In this document: in pieces, positions 17,482 through 25,932 of the stretch
Position numbering within the stretch: position 1 is the stretch's first letter
How the letters are laid out: every line of letters starts with the position of its first letter
Program-made: the position numbers and the translations under genes
Assembly: GCF_023634065.1 (NCBI RefSeq)
Contig: NZ_JALKCV010000009.1
Location: 62,001 to 126,000 of the forward strand
Reading direction: 5' to 3'
From: Microbulbifer litoralis
GTDB taxonomy: Bacteria > Pseudomonadota > Gammaproteobacteria > Pseudomonadales > Cellvibrionaceae
DNA: 64,000 nt
The notes under the pieces: model-generated
Seen by the model: the letters and a program-made list of their open reading frames with translations, nothing else
Databases searched by the model: none
What the model was told of the DNA's origin: nothing

Positions 17482-19686
17482 ATGCCGATATTTGACCGCC
17501 CCGAACTCAAAGTCCAGAAAGACCGCCGCGTGTGCCGGGTGACCGACACCCGTATCGCCAAGTACAGCCGGCGCGGCATGCTCTTCTCTGTGTGTGCCTT
17601 CCTGCTCGCTGCCGCCGTCGGCGATATGCGCATGGAAGCGCCGCAGATGTTGCTGATCCTGGGCATTGGCCTGACCGTGCTGACGCTGGCGCGCGGCTAC
17701 TATGTGTTCCGCTTCAGCCGCCTCTACGCCACCGGGCCGAACCGCTGGCGGCGGCGCTATTTCCTCGCCTCCACCATCGGTGCCGCCTGGTGGGGCCTGA
17801 TCCTGCTGTGCCACGAATGGATTGTCGGCTTCGCGCCGGAAACCCAGTTCCTGTGGCTCTATACGGTGATCTTCTGCTCCAGCGTGACCTCGGTATTCGC
17901 CGCCTACCACCGTTTCCTGACCTGGTTTATCGGCGCCTCGCTGCTGCCCGCCGCGCTCAAGGCGTTCGTCTCCGGCGAGGTGATCGGCACCATTTACGGC
18001 GCCCTGACCATCGCCTTCGTGTGGCTCACCGCCCACCAGGCGCGGCGCGATTCGGAGAATTACTGGGACCGCCTCGCCGCCATGCAGGAGTTGCAGCAGC
18101 GCGCCAGCAGCCTCGCTGCGGCGCGCAAGCACTCGGAAGCGGCAGTGGAACTGACCAATGAATTCGTCGCCAATATCGGCCAGGAATTCCGCAGCCAGCT
18201 GTCCGACTCGCTGGGGGCACTGGCGCTGCTGGAGGCGGAGCCGCTGAACGATCGCCAGCGCGAGTGGGTGCAGCTGGCCAAGGCCGCGGGCAGCCAGCAG
18301 CTGAAGCTGGTGGACAATGTCGGCCTCTTCACCCGGGTGGCGCGCAAGGATATCCGCCTGCGCCAGGGCCAGTTCAACCTGGTCAAGACGATCGAGAAAT
18401 CCTTCAAGTTTGCCGCCCGCGCGGCCCACCGCCAGCGCCTGGAATTCAACTTCCAGATCGACGACAACCTGCCGGTGATGGTCACCGGCGACAACCGCAA
18501 GACAGCGCAACTGATCCGCAACCTGGTGGATTCCGCCACCGCCATCGCGCAGGTGGGTGAACTCTGGGGGCAGGTCAGCTTCACGCCCATTACCAGCGCC
18601 GAGGGGCAACTGACCATCAGCCTCAACGACGACGGCCGCGGCGAAATCCTGCCGGACGAGAGCGAACTGTTCGGCGCCTTCTCCCGTCTCGATACCACCC
18701 AGGTGACCACCGGCCTGGGGCTGTCCATTGCCAAGGGCCTGGCGGAGGCCATGGGCGGCTACCTGCAGCTCAACTCCTCCGGCGAGGGCAACCGCTACCT
18801 GGTGGTGATCAAGTTCACCATGGAGCCGAACCAGCGTGTCTACCTGACGCCGGATCGCCGCCTGCAGGATTTCGAGGTGTTGCTGCTGCACCAGAAGGGC
18901 CTGTTCGTGGCCGGCCTGGTACAGCAACTGCGCTCGTTCGGCATGGAGGTCGATACGGTCAAGTGGAAGCCGGAATTCAGCCACGAAGTGGAGCAGGGCC
19001 TGCAGACCGCCCGGGAGCGCGGGCAACTGGTGTTGCTGGCGCCGGCGATGGACGACCGGCGGTTGCTGGACCATGTGGCCGGGTACCTGCAGCGGAGCGA
19101 AAGCGAGAACTGGCAGTTGATCTGCCTCGGCGGTTTCGGCCACAAGGCGGAGTTCACCCCGATCCTGCAGGAGTTGCCCAGCGCCCAGTACCTGCAGCGG
19201 CCGGTTACCCGCAAGGAGCTGCACGATACGCTGATCACCAAGCTTTTTGGCGGCGTCAAGAAAACCAGCCGCCGCGTCGTCTCCAGTGCCGGCGACCAGC
19301 CGCGGCAGCGGACCCTGCTGTTGATCGAGGAATCCCGGCAACACCAGGGGGTGACCGAGGAGATGCTGCAGGCACTCGGCTACCGCGTGGATGTGGCTTC
19401 CTCCGTGGTGGATGCCATCGAGCGACTGCCGGAAACCGACTACGACCTGCTGCTGGTGGACTGCCAGCAGAACACGGCTCACAGTGCGCGTATCATCGAG
19501 AGCCTGCGGCACTGGGAATCGGAGAATACCCCGGACGACCGCCTGCCGATCGTCGCCCTGACCAGCACCACCGAGGAACAGTTCGAGGGCCGCTGCCTGG
19601 CGGCCGGAATGGACGATTTCCTGACCAAGCCGCTGAACAAGGATGCGTTGGGTGAGACCCTGGAGCGGTGGTTGGGGGATTCCTGA
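17482..19686 (+). CDS. Membrane hybrid sensor kinase-like protein lacking the phospho-accepting histidine
   Basis: The 734-residue protein has BarA-like architecture. There are about six hydrophobic segments (residues 30-185), a coiled linker, a HisKA-like helix pair, an HATPase_c-like domain (about 330-450), one degenerate and one fuller receiver domain. The H box reads NEFVANIGQEFRSQL, with Gln234 where histidine is expected. The N box Asn is also replaced (NLVDSA), while the G2 box TTGLGLSIAKGLAEAMGG and F box are recognisable. The first receiver (about 465-580) has no evident acceptor Asp. The last keeps Asp660 and Lys716, but its N-terminal acidic pair reads Glu-Glu. It may be a scaffold or a phosphate sink rather than an active kinase. 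AGGGAAG lies upstream of the ATG. Confidence 0.85.
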   Translation: MPIFDRPELKVQKDRRVCRVTDTRIAKYSRRGMLFSVCAFLLAAAVGDMRMEAPQMLLILGIGLTVLTLARGYYVFRFSRLYATGPNRWRRRYFLASTIGAAWWGLILLCHEWIVGFAPETQFLWLYTVIFCSSVTSVFAAYHRFLTWFIGASLLPAALKAFVSGEVIGTIYGALTIAFVWLTAHQARRDSENYWDRLAAMQELQQRASSLAAARKHSEAAVELTNEFVANIGQEFRSQLSDSLGALALLEAEPLNDRQREWVQLAKAAGSQQLKLVDNVGLFTRVARKDIRLRQGQFNLVKTIEKSFKFAARAAHRQRLEFNFQIDDNLPVMVTGDNRKTAQLIRNLVDSATAIAQVGELWGQVSFTPITSAEGQLTISLNDDGRGEILPDESELFGAFSRLDTTQVTTGLGLSIAKGLAEAMGGYLQLNSSGEGNRYLVVIKFTMEPNQRVYLTPDRRLQDFEVLLLHQKGLFVAGLVQQLRSFGMEVDTVKWKPEFSHEVEQGLQTARERGQLVLLAPAMDDRRLLDHVAGYLQRSESENWQLICLGGFGHKAEFTPILQELPSAQYLQRPVTRKELHDTLITKLFGGVKKTSRRVVSSAGDQPRQRTLLLIEESRQHQGVTEEMLQALGYRVDVASSVVDAIERLPETDYDLLLVDCQQNTAHSARIIESLRHWESENTPDDRLPIVALTSTTEEQFEGRCLAAGMDDFLTKPLNKDALGETLERWLGDS

Positions 19687-19873
19687 CGGTCGTGCGCCCG
19701 CACTGTAGGTTTGCCGGCTGGGGCCACATTCCTTTATTTGTTCCCTCGTTTTGCCGGAAGTGAAGGCTGTTGCCAATACGGCTTATGGAAAAGCGCCGCT
19801 TGCCCCCTGTTTGAAACCTGTTACCCCTTTATTCCTGTTTCCTGAAAGAAAAATGACAGGCGCATGTTTTTGT

Positions 19874-19884
19874 CACAAATTGTG
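19874..19884. promoter_or_regulatory. Short palindrome upstream of the S1/P1 nuclease gene
   Basis: CACAAATTGTG is an 11-base palindrome 40 bases before the start codon. A 13-base direct repeat, TTTTGCCGGAAGT, occurs at 19749-19761 and 19892-19904 in the same gap. Either could be a regulator site; no known consensus is matched well. Confidence 0.3.
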
Positions 19885-19923
19885 CATACCATTTTGCCGG
19901 AAGTATTGATTCGGGAATCGAGT

Positions 19924-20727
19924 ATGAAAGTATTGAAGTGTATTTTTCGACTGGCATTGCTGGTCGTGGTGTCTGCCGCCGCACCGCAGGTGTTTGCCTG
20001 GGGCGCCGACGGCCACCGGATTGTGGGGCAGGTGGCCTGGCACTACCTGGATGCGGATACGCGGCGGGAAGTGAAGCAGTTGCTGGACAGCGAGGGAGAG
20101 CCGAGCCTGGCCGAGGCGTCCACCTGGGCCGACCGCATCCGCGGTGATGAAAGCTACCAGTGGTCGGCGCCGCTGCACTATATCAACCTGCCGCGGGATT
20201 GGAGCGGCTACCGCGAATCCCGCGATTGCCCTCCGGCGGGCTGCATCCTGAAGGCGATCGAGCGCTTCAGCGGTGTGCTGGCCGATCGCCGGCGCACCGA
20301 ATCGGAGCGCGCCGAGGCGCTGATGTTCCTGGCCCATTTTGTCGGCGACGTGCACCAGCCGTTGCATACCGGCCTGCGTTCCGATCGCGGGGGCAACGAC
20401 ATCCAGGTCACATTCTTCGGTTTCGATACCAACCTGCACTGGCTCTGGGACAGCAAGTTGCCCGCAGGCTTTGTGGGAGACTGGCACAGCTATGCGGAAA
20501 AGGCCGCAGGGGACATTGCGCCGGAACAGCGCCGGGAATGGCTGGAGAGCACGCCGGAGGACTGGACCGAGGAATCCCACCAGCTCGCGCACGAGTATGC
20601 CTACACCGGGAAGAAGGCACTGGGAGAAGATTACTATCTGCGCAGCCGCCCCGTCATAGCAGAGCGCCTGAATCGGGGCGGCGTGCGCCTGGCGGGCCTG
20701 CTTGAGCAATTGCTGAGCGGCGAATAA
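19924..20727 (+). CDS. Secreted S1/P1-type zinc nuclease
   Basis: S1/P1 nucleases degrade single-stranded DNA and RNA with three zinc ions and often have 3'-nucleotidase activity. The signal peptide ends VFA-W, so the mature protein begins with Trp26, whose amino group is itself a zinc ligand in this family. All nine family ligands can be placed: Trp26, His31, Asp70, His85, His138, Asp142, His148, His172 and Asp176 (motifs HFVGDVHQPLH and HWLWD). I chose the ATG at 19924 because it gives a clean signal peptide; an upstream in-frame ATG at 19864 does not. It may leave through the type II system encoded nearby. Phosphate scavenging is a likely role (inference). Confidence 0.93.
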   Translation: MKVLKCIFRLALLVVVSAAAPQVFAWGADGHRIVGQVAWHYLDADTRREVKQLLDSEGEPSLAEASTWADRIRGDESYQWSAPLHYINLPRDWSGYRESRDCPPAGCILKAIERFSGVLADRRRTESERAEALMFLAHFVGDVHQPLHTGLRSDRGGNDIQVTFFGFDTNLHWLWDSKLPAGFVGDWHSYAEKAAGDIAPEQRREWLESTPEDWTEESHQLAHEYAYTGKKALGEDYYLRSRPVIAERLNRGGVRLAGLLEQLLSGE

Positions 20728-20743
20728 CGCCCTCAGGCAAATG

Positions 20744-20814
20744 GTAGGGTGCACCGCGCGCACCGGCCCGGGCCGAGCCCGTGGCAATCCGGCCGGTGCA
20801 CGTCGCCTCCCTAC
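20744..20814. repeat. GTAG-type palindromic (REP/REPIN-like) element
   Basis: The element opens with GTAGGG (20744-20749) and closes with CCCTAC (20809-20814). Inside, GCACCGGCC (20760-20768) pairs exactly with GGCCGGTGC (20791-20799). It lies between the convergent nuclease and arsH genes and probably acts as a bidirectional terminator or RNA stabiliser. The stop codon of arsH (TAG at 20813-20811) is part of its right end. Confidence 0.75.
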
Positions 20815-21545
20815 GCAGACTTGTCGGGATTCTGCAGCGCGCGCTGGTCGATGCGCTTGCGGAATTCCGCTTCGCTTTCCTTTCGTTCCGAATAGCGATT
20901 GACAAAGTAATCCTTTCTGTCTTTCAGCAGCAGTGTGAATTTCACCAGCTCCTCCATCACATCGACGATGCGATCGTAAAACGACGAGGGTTTCATCCGG
21001 TCGTCGTCGCCGAACTCCAGCCACGCCTTGGGGACCGACGACTGGTTGGGAATAGTGACCATACGCATCCAACGCCCCAGGATCCGCATCTGGTTGACCG
21101 CATTGAACGACTGCGAGCCGCCGCAAACCTGCATCACCGCCAGTGTTTTTCCCTGGGTCGGCCGCACGCCGCCCAGCGACAGGGGTATCCAGTCGATCTG
21201 TGCTTTCATGACGCCGGTCATGGCGCCGTGACGTTCCGGAGAGCACCAGACCATGCCGTCGGACCACGTTGCCAGTTCCCGCAGTTCCTGCACTTTCGGG
21301 TGCTGCTGGTCCGCATCGTCCGGCAGTGGCAGGCCGGAGGGATTGAACATCCGCGTCTCGGCACCGAGACACTCCAGTAGCCGGCGGGCCTCTTCGGCTG
21401 CCAGGCGGCTGAACGAGCGGGTGCGCAGCGAGCCGTACAGCAGCAGGGTTTTCGGTTTGCGTGCACCGATCGGTGCCTGCAGCTGGTCCCTGTCGATGGG
21501 ATGCAGGCATTCGGAATCGATATTGGGCAGCTGGTCAGTGTTCAT
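20811..21545 (-). CDS. arsH: Arsenical resistance flavoprotein ArsH
   Basis: ArsH is an NADPH-dependent FMN reductase that oxidises trivalent organoarsenicals and protects against oxidative stress. The FMN loop [18 protein letters not shown] (about residues 36-53) and the conserved blocks [35 protein letters not shown] and [14 protein letters not shown] are diagnostic. The chosen ATG at 21545 is preceded by AGGAG at a ten-base distance and overlaps the acr3 end by 11 bases. It is the last gene of arsR-arsC-acr3-arsH. Its TAG stop lies within the adjacent palindromic element. Confidence 0.95.
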   Translation of the reverse strand: MNTDQLPNIDSECLHPIDRDQLQAPIGARKPKTLLLYGSLRTRSFSRLAAEEARRLLECLGAETRMFNPSGLPLPDDADQQHPKVQELRELATWSDGMVWCSPERHGAMTGVMKAQIDWIPLSLGGVRPTQGKTLAVMQVCGGSQSFNAVNQMRILGRWMRMVTIPNQSSVPKAWLEFGDDDRMKPSSFYDRIVDVMEELVKFTLLLKDRKDYFVNRYSERKESEAEFRKRIDQRALQNPDKSA

Positions 21546-22584
21546 GGATTGCTTTCTCCTGTTCGGGGGCGGCGAACCAGTGGCGGGTGCGGTTGGCAAA
21601 GGCCACCAGGGTCAGCATTACCGGTACTTCCACCAGCACCCCCACGACCGTGGCCAGCGCGGCGCCGGAGTTGAGTCCGAACAGCGAGATGGCTACGGCC
21701 ACGGCCAGTTCGAAGAAGTTGGAAGTGCCGATCATGCACGCCGGCGCAGCGATATTGTGCGGCAGCCGCATGGCTCTGGCGGCGCCGTAGGCGAGGGCGA
21801 AAATACCGTAGGTCTGGATCAGCAGCGGTATCGCGATCAGCACGATCGCAATCGGTTTAGCCGGGATGGTCCCAGCCTGGAAGCCGAACAGCAGTACCAC
21901 CGTGGCCAGCAGCCCGGCGACGGACACGGGTTTCATCTTCCGGATGAAGGTTTCCAGCTGGCTGTGATCGTCGGCCCTGTCGAGCGCGCGTCGGGTCAGC
22001 AGGCCCGCCAGCAGTGGAATCAGCACATACAGCACCACCGACAGTACCAGCGTATCCCAGGGCACGGCCACATCGCTGACGCCGAGCAGGAAGGCGGCGA
22101 TGGGCGCGAAGGCAAAGATCATGATGATATCGTTGGCCGAGACCTGCACCAGCGTGTAATTGGCGTCGCCGCGGGTCAGGTGGCTCCAGACAAATACCAT
22201 GGCAGTGCAGGGCGCCACACCGAGCAGGATCATGCCGGCGATATATTCCGACGCCGTCTGCGGATCCACCAGGTCGGCGAAAATCACGCGGAAAAACAGC
22301 CAGCCGAGGGCGGCCATGGTAAAGGGCTTGACCAGCCAGTTGATGACCAGCGTCAATACGAGGCCCTTCGGTTTCCTGCCGATATCGCGGATGGAGGTGA
22401 AGTCCACCTGCACCATCATTGGGTAGATCATCACCCAGATAAACAGTGCCACCGGCAGGTTGACGTGGGCCACCTCCAGCGCGGCGATGGCCTGGAACAC
22501 GCCCGGTGCGAGGCTGCCCAGGAGCAGCCCCGCCAGGATACACAGGCCGACCCAGACGGAGAGATAGCGTTCAAAAAATCCCAT
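21535..22584 (-). CDS. acr3: Arsenite efflux permease of the ACR3 family
   Basis: ACR3 exports arsenite using the proton gradient. The 349-residue protein has about ten membrane segments and the family motifs [18 protein letters not shown] (about residues 40-57) and [19 protein letters not shown] (about 127-145), with the conserved transport cysteine in APCTAM. It belongs to the Bacillus/ACR3 family and not to the E. coli ArsB family, although databases often use the symbol arsB for it. Its ATG overlaps the arsC stop by one base. Confidence 0.96.
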   Translation of the reverse strand: MGFFERYLSVWVGLCILAGLLLGSLAPGVFQAIAALEVAHVNLPVALFIWVMIYPMMVQVDFTSIRDIGRKPKGLVLTLVINWLVKPFTMAALGWLFFRVIFADLVDPQTASEYIAGMILLGVAPCTAMVFVWSHLTRGDANYTLVQVSANDIIMIFAFAPIAAFLLGVSDVAVPWDTLVLSVVLYVLIPLLAGLLTRRALDRADDHSQLETFIRKMKPVSVAGLLATVVLLFGFQAGTIPAKPIAIVLIAIPLLIQTYGIFALAYGAARAMRLPHNIAAPACMIGTSNFFELAVAVAISLFGLNSGAALATVVGVLVEVPVMLTLVAFANRTRHWFAAPEQEKAIHEH

Positions 22585-23054
22585 TACCGTTTCTCCTCGG
22601 CGATCTTCACCAGGACCTGTCGCAACTTCTCACCGCACAGGTTGCCGGTGTCCTCCTCCAGCAGCATGCGAATCCGCGCTTCGATGTTGTCCATGACCGA
22701 GAAGAAGGCCGCTTCGACTTCCGGTCCCTGCAGCTTTGACGGATCCGGCAGCCCCCAGTGCACCTTGACGCTGTCGCCCAGCCACAGGGGGCAGGACTCA
22801 CCGGCGGCGCTGTCGCAGACCGTAATCACCGCGTCGGGGCACAGCCCCTCCAGTTCGTGCCAGGACTTGCTGCTGAGACCATCGGTCGGAATGCCGCGCG
22901 TCTGCAGGTGATGGATGGTCTGCGGATGGACTTCGCCGGCGGGCTGGCTGCCGGCACTGTAGGCCCGAACTTTTCCAGCGGAAAGGTGATTGGTGATCGC
23001 CTCCGCCAGCACGCTGCGGCAGCGGTTGTGGGTGCAGATAAACAGCAGTTTCAC
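22584..23054 (-). CDS. arsC: Arsenate reductase, low-molecular-weight phosphatase type
   Basis: ArsC reduces arsenate to arsenite for export by ACR3. The P-loop CTHNRCRS begins at the nucleophile Cys7, and Cys80 and Cys88 lie where the relay cysteines of thioredoxin-coupled ArsC enzymes are found. The DPSKLQG segment supplies the general acid Asp. Length is 156 residues. A TATATATGG-N5-CGAATAT motif in the 57-base gap before the gene repeats the one ahead of arsR, hinting at a second ArsR site. Confidence 0.94.
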   Translation of the reverse strand: MKLLFICTHNRCRSVLAEAITNHLSAGKVRAYSAGSQPAGEVHPQTIHHLQTRGIPTDGLSSKSWHELEGLCPDAVITVCDSAAGESCPLWLGDSVKVHWGLPDPSKLQGPEVEAAFFSVMDNIEARIRMLLEEDTGNLCGEKLRQVLVKIAEEKR

Positions 23055-23073
23055 GGTGTCACGCTTCGTCAGT

Positions 23074-23094
23074 TATATATGGAAAATCGAATAT
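23074..23094. promoter_or_regulatory. Putative second ArsR operator, between arsR and arsC
   Basis: TATATATGG (23074-23082), five bases, then CGAATAT (23088-23094) repeats the arrangement found before arsR in the same orientation. It lies within the 57-base arsR-arsC gap, so it may control an internal promoter. Confidence 0.45.
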
Positions 23095-23111
23095 CGATAG
23101 GTAAATTTTTT

Positions 23112-23456
23112 TCAGCTGGTCGGACAGCAGCGCCCGGGCCGGTCGGCCATGTGTTTCAGTCTGCCCAGGCTGTCCCGGAGGAAGCCCGGGTTGGATTCGG
23201 CCGTCTGCTCCAGCACCGTTCGCGCCCAGGGCGGCAGCGCCGGGTCGATGCGGTAGAAGACCCACTGTCCCTGGCGGCGATCCAGCAGCAGGCCGCAATT
23301 GCGCAACTGCGCCAGGTGCCGGGAGGTCTTGGGCTGGCTCTCCGCCAGCGCCTCCATCAGTTCGCAGACGCACAGCTCCCCCTCGCGGGCGATCAGCAGC
23401 AGGCTGCGCAGGCGCGTCTCCTCGGCGAGGCATTTGTAGAACTGGATCGGGTCCAT
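23112..23456 (-). CDS. arsR: Arsenic-responsive repressor ArsR
   Basis: This is a SmtB/ArsR-family winged-helix repressor that leaves DNA when it binds As(III). The metal-site helix reads GELCVCEL with Cys29 and Cys31, the classic ArsR As(III) site, followed by the recognition helix SQPKTSRHLAQL. Two more cysteines sit at the C-terminus (RCCPTS). I chose the ATG at 23456 (114 residues) over an upstream TTG, because GGAAGCC lies before the ATG and it matches family starts. It heads the ars operon. Confidence 0.94.
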   Translation of the reverse strand: MDPIQFYKCLAEETRLRSLLLIAREGELCVCELMEALAESQPKTSRHLAQLRNCGLLLDRRQGQWVFYRIDPALPPWARTVLEQTAESNPGFLRDSLGRLKHMADRPGRCCPTS

Positions 23457-23487
23457 GGCTTGGCTTCCGTATCTGGATGTCGCCAAC

Positions 23488-23508
23488 TATATATGGTTTT
23501 CCGAATAT
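23488..23508. promoter_or_regulatory. Putative ArsR operator/promoter of the ars operon
   Basis: An AT-rich block 32-70 bases before arsR contains TATATATGG (23488-23496), five bases, then CGAATAT (23502-23508), and a further ATCGAATATT at 23516-23525. The same motif recurs before arsC. Placement and AT-rich repeats suit an ArsR-controlled promoter; the exact site is inference. Confidence 0.5.
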
Positions 23509-23546
23509 ATGAAATATCGAATATTATGGAGAAGCCTCGAGCCCGC

Positions 23547-23588
23547 GTAGCCCGGATGGAGCGCAGCGGAATCCGGGAATTCCGCTAC
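23547..23588. repeat. GTAG-type palindromic element (TAGCCCGGAT family)
   Basis: GTAGCCCGGAT opens the element (23547-23557). CCCGGAT (23551-23557) pairs with ATCCGGG (23571-23577), and it ends with GCTAC (23584-23588). Similar TAGCCCGGAT...ATCCGGG elements are widely dispersed in proteobacterial genomes. It lies between arsR (upstream side) and the porin gene, whose TAG stop at 23587-23585 lies in its right end. Confidence 0.75.
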
Positions 23589-24925
23589 AGGATGTAGGCC
23601 AGTTGGCTGTACCAGTAGAAGGTGTTGCCGCTGTCGGCGCTGGAATCATCGAACAGGTCGCCCTTGTCCAGGTAGGCGCCGCCGAATTCCGCCCGGAGTC
23701 CGGTGGTGGGCTGCAGGCGCAGGCGCGCTTCCAGCTGGTGGCCGGCAAAGCGCTCGCCGTCGCTGTTGCCGATGTTGGCGGTGGTGAGGCTGTCGCGCTC
23801 CGAGGCGAGCCACACGGCGCGGTAGCCGACAAATCCGGATACCGCGCGGTTGGCCCTGAACTGCCAGCGCACACCGGGCGACAGGATATTGCCGCGGGCA
23901 AAGGCGCCGTAGATACCGGTGGGCCCGAATTCGAACCGGCGCGCGCCGTAGAGGGTGTCGAAACGGTTGTTCTCGCCGTCGGTGGGATCGCTGTCGCCAC
24001 TGGCATAATCTGCCTGCAGCACCAGGCGGGACCGCAGCGCATCGTCGAACTGGTAGCCGCCGTGCAGGTGCACAAAGCCGGCTCGGTGCAACAGCTTCTC
24101 ACCGCTCGATGCGCTGGCGCGGGAGTGGCCGAACTGGTAGGCGGCCTCCACTTCGTAGTCCCACTGGTTCGCAGTCGGCGCGCGCAGCAGCCGGGTGCCG
24201 GCGGTGGCGATATTGCGGTTGCGGGTGGCGAACCCGGGCCGGTCGTCCTCCTCGAGCCCCAGCAGGTAGGCTTCCCAGTGGTTGCCGGAGTCCGGTGTGG
24301 CGGCCGCGTGCAGCCCCCAGAATTGCACCTGCGAGTGGCTTCTGTCGGTGGCGCGCCGGTTGTCTACCAGCGCCCCGCGGTCGCCCGGCAGTCGCTGTAC
24401 CGGCGAGGTGTAGAAGGCCTGCCAGCGCCAGTCGCCGCGGCGCCAGTCCGCGTGCCCGCCGGTAAAGGCATTCAGGGTGTTGCGGAAGTGGTTGCGCGCC
24501 AGCAGCCGGCGGCTGCCCAGGTCCAGGGTCATGCGGCCCGCCTTGAGCGCGAAGCGGTTGTCGGCGTCGCCGCCGCGCCAGCCGATATAGGTCTGCAGCA
24601 GCTCCAGGCTGTTGACATCGTCGGTGCCCAGCGGCGTGCCTGCATCGCCGTACCAGGCGCGTGAATCCTCTAGTTCAAGGTTGCCGAACAGGTGTTCGCC
24701 CTCTGCCCGCGCACCGGCCAGTAGGCGCGACAGCAACAGTTGGTCGCTGCCATTGCCGGTGCGAAAGGGGTTGTCCAGGTTTTCAAAGCGCAGGCGGTAA
24801 CTGCCGTAAAATTCCGTTTCCGGTGGGGTGTCTTCCCGGGCTGCGGCTTGGACGGTCGCGAGCAGGACAATGACCGCGCCGATCAGGGACTTGGAGGATG
24901 GCAGTGGTCTTCCGGTGATTCTCAT
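23585..24925 (-). CDS. Outer membrane porin, alginate-export (AlgE-like) family, linked to molybdate uptake
   Basis: The 446-residue protein has a signal peptide (cleavage near VQAAA-RED) and then an extended barrel of amphipathic strands. Typical segments are SYRLRFENLDNPFRTG near the start, ALKAGRMTLDLGSRRLL in the middle and WYSQLAYIL at the end, as in the Alginate_exp family. Real alginate export is unlikely because no alginate genes are near. It is divergent from modABC and a strong ModE-type box lies 54-81 bases from its start, so a role as a molybdate-regulated outer membrane channel is a reasonable inference. The TAG stop is inside a palindromic element. Confidence 0.82.
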   Translation of the reverse strand: MRITGRPLPSSKSLIGAVIVLLATVQAAAREDTPPETEFYGSYRLRFENLDNPFRTGNGSDQLLLSRLLAGARAEGEHLFGNLELEDSRAWYGDAGTPLGTDDVNSLELLQTYIGWRGGDADNRFALKAGRMTLDLGSRRLLARNHFRNTLNAFTGGHADWRRGDWRWQAFYTSPVQRLPGDRGALVDNRRATDRSHSQVQFWGLHAAATPDSGNHWEAYLLGLEEDDRPGFATRNRNIATAGTRLLRAPTANQWDYEVEAAYQFGHSRASASSGEKLLHRAGFVHLHGGYQFDDALRSRLVLQADYASGDSDPTDGENNRFDTLYGARRFEFGPTGIYGAFARGNILSPGVRWQFRANRAVSGFVGYRAVWLASERDSLTTANIGNSDGERFAGHQLEARLRLQPTTGLRAEFGGAYLDKGDLFDDSSADSGNTFYWYSQLAYIL

Positions 24926-24978
24926 TTTTTGGTCTCGTCAGTTCGTGTACCGCCGGGGCGGGTCCGCGCTTGTGGTTA

Positions 24979-25006
24979 TTCGTTGTATACTGCACTATAT
25001 AACGAA
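24979..25006. promoter_or_regulatory. ModE box between the porin gene and modA
   Basis: TTCGTTGTATA (24979-24989) and TATATAACGAA (24996-25006) are inverted copies with one mismatch, separated by six bases. This agrees with the ModE consensus of the form CGTTATATA-N6-7-TATATAACG. It lies in the 157-base gap between two divergent genes, 76 bases before modA, and ModE itself is encoded at 27778-28581. ModE with bound molybdate would be expected to repress both sides. Confidence 0.88.
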
Positions 25007-25082
25007 GGCCGGACAACAGCGGCGGTAAAATTCGCCGGTATTTGCGCGGCCCGATGCATTCCAAACACAAGGAGAAACACCC

Positions 25083-25847
25083 ATGCCGGGCAAACGCTGG
25101 CTGATCTGTGTCGCGCTGTTCTGGGCGAGTGCGACATTGCATGCGGAACAGGTAACCGTTGCCGTCGCGTCGAATTTTACCGGGGCGATGAAAGAGATCG
25201 CCGCGGCTTTCGAACGGGAATCGGGTCACGAGGTGCGGCTGGCTTTCGGCTCGTCGGGCAAGTTCTACGCACAGATTCAGCACGGCGCGCCTTTCCAGGT
25301 TTTTTTCTCCGCGGACGCGGCAAAACCCGGGGCGCTGGAGAAGGCCGGCCAGGCGGTACCCGGCAGCCGTTTTACCTATGCCGTGGGCGGGCTGGTACTC
25401 TGGTCGGCGGATAGTGGCCGGGTGCAGGGACCGGGAACCCTGAAGGCGGGCAAATTCAACAAGCTGGCGCTGGCGAACCCGAAGCTGGCACCCTACGGTG
25501 CCGCGGCGGTGCAGGTGCTCGATCGCCTGGGCCTGGCGCAGGCCACGCGACCACACTGGGTGCAGGGCGAGAATATTGCGCAGACCTACCACTTTGTCGC
25601 CAGCGGCAATGCGCAGCTGGGTTTTGTGGCGCTGTCGCAGGTAACCCGCGATGGCAAGATCCGCGAGGGCTCCGGCTGGATAGTGCCGGCAAAACTGCAC
25701 CGGCCGATCCGCCAGGACGCGGTGTTGTTGCAGCGCGGCGCAAACAATGAAGCGGCGCGGGCGCTGTTGCGTTTTGTGCGCGGCGATAAGGCGGCGCAGA
25801 TTATCCGCTCCTTCGGCTACCGGACCGGGCGCGATGGCCGGGATTGA
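25083..25847 (+). CDS. modA: Molybdate-binding periplasmic protein ModA
   Basis: ModA captures molybdate or tungstate in the periplasm for ModBC. It has a signal peptide (cleavage near LHA-EQV) and typical oxyanion-site segments: VAVASNFTGAMKEIA (Ser and Asn near the start), FGSSGKFYAQI, and FSADAAKPG. The Tyr of IAQTYHFVASGNAQLGFVALSQV is also conserved. AAGGAGA precedes the ATG by nine bases. It is the first gene of modABC, behind the ModE box. Confidence 0.95.
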   Translation: MPGKRWLICVALFWASATLHAEQVTVAVASNFTGAMKEIAAAFERESGHEVRLAFGSSGKFYAQIQHGAPFQVFFSADAAKPGALEKAGQAVPGSRFTYAVGGLVLWSADSGRVQGPGTLKAGKFNKLALANPKLAPYGAAAVQVLDRLGLAQATRPHWVQGENIAQTYHFVASGNAQLGFVALSQVTRDGKIREGSGWIVPAKLHRPIRQDAVLLQRGANNEAARALLRFVRGDKAAQIIRSFGYRTGRDGRD

Positions 25848-25932
25848 TTCACCCGCCCTGTACCTTCCACCGCTTTCCATAGCACAATCCTCTCTCGATC
25901 ATTGAGCGGCGCGGTGAAATAGCGGACTGGCC

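Noticed and set aside
17401..19776. Very long open frame (about 790 codons) antisense to the hybrid-kinase-like gene
   Set aside because: It mirrors the GC-rich third positions of the plus-strand gene, has a Gln/His/Arg-heavy composition without domains, and lacks a ribosome site.
21253..22911. Long plus-strand open frame across the ars operon
   Set aside because: It runs antisense to arsC, acr3 and arsH, all of which have diagnostic motifs.
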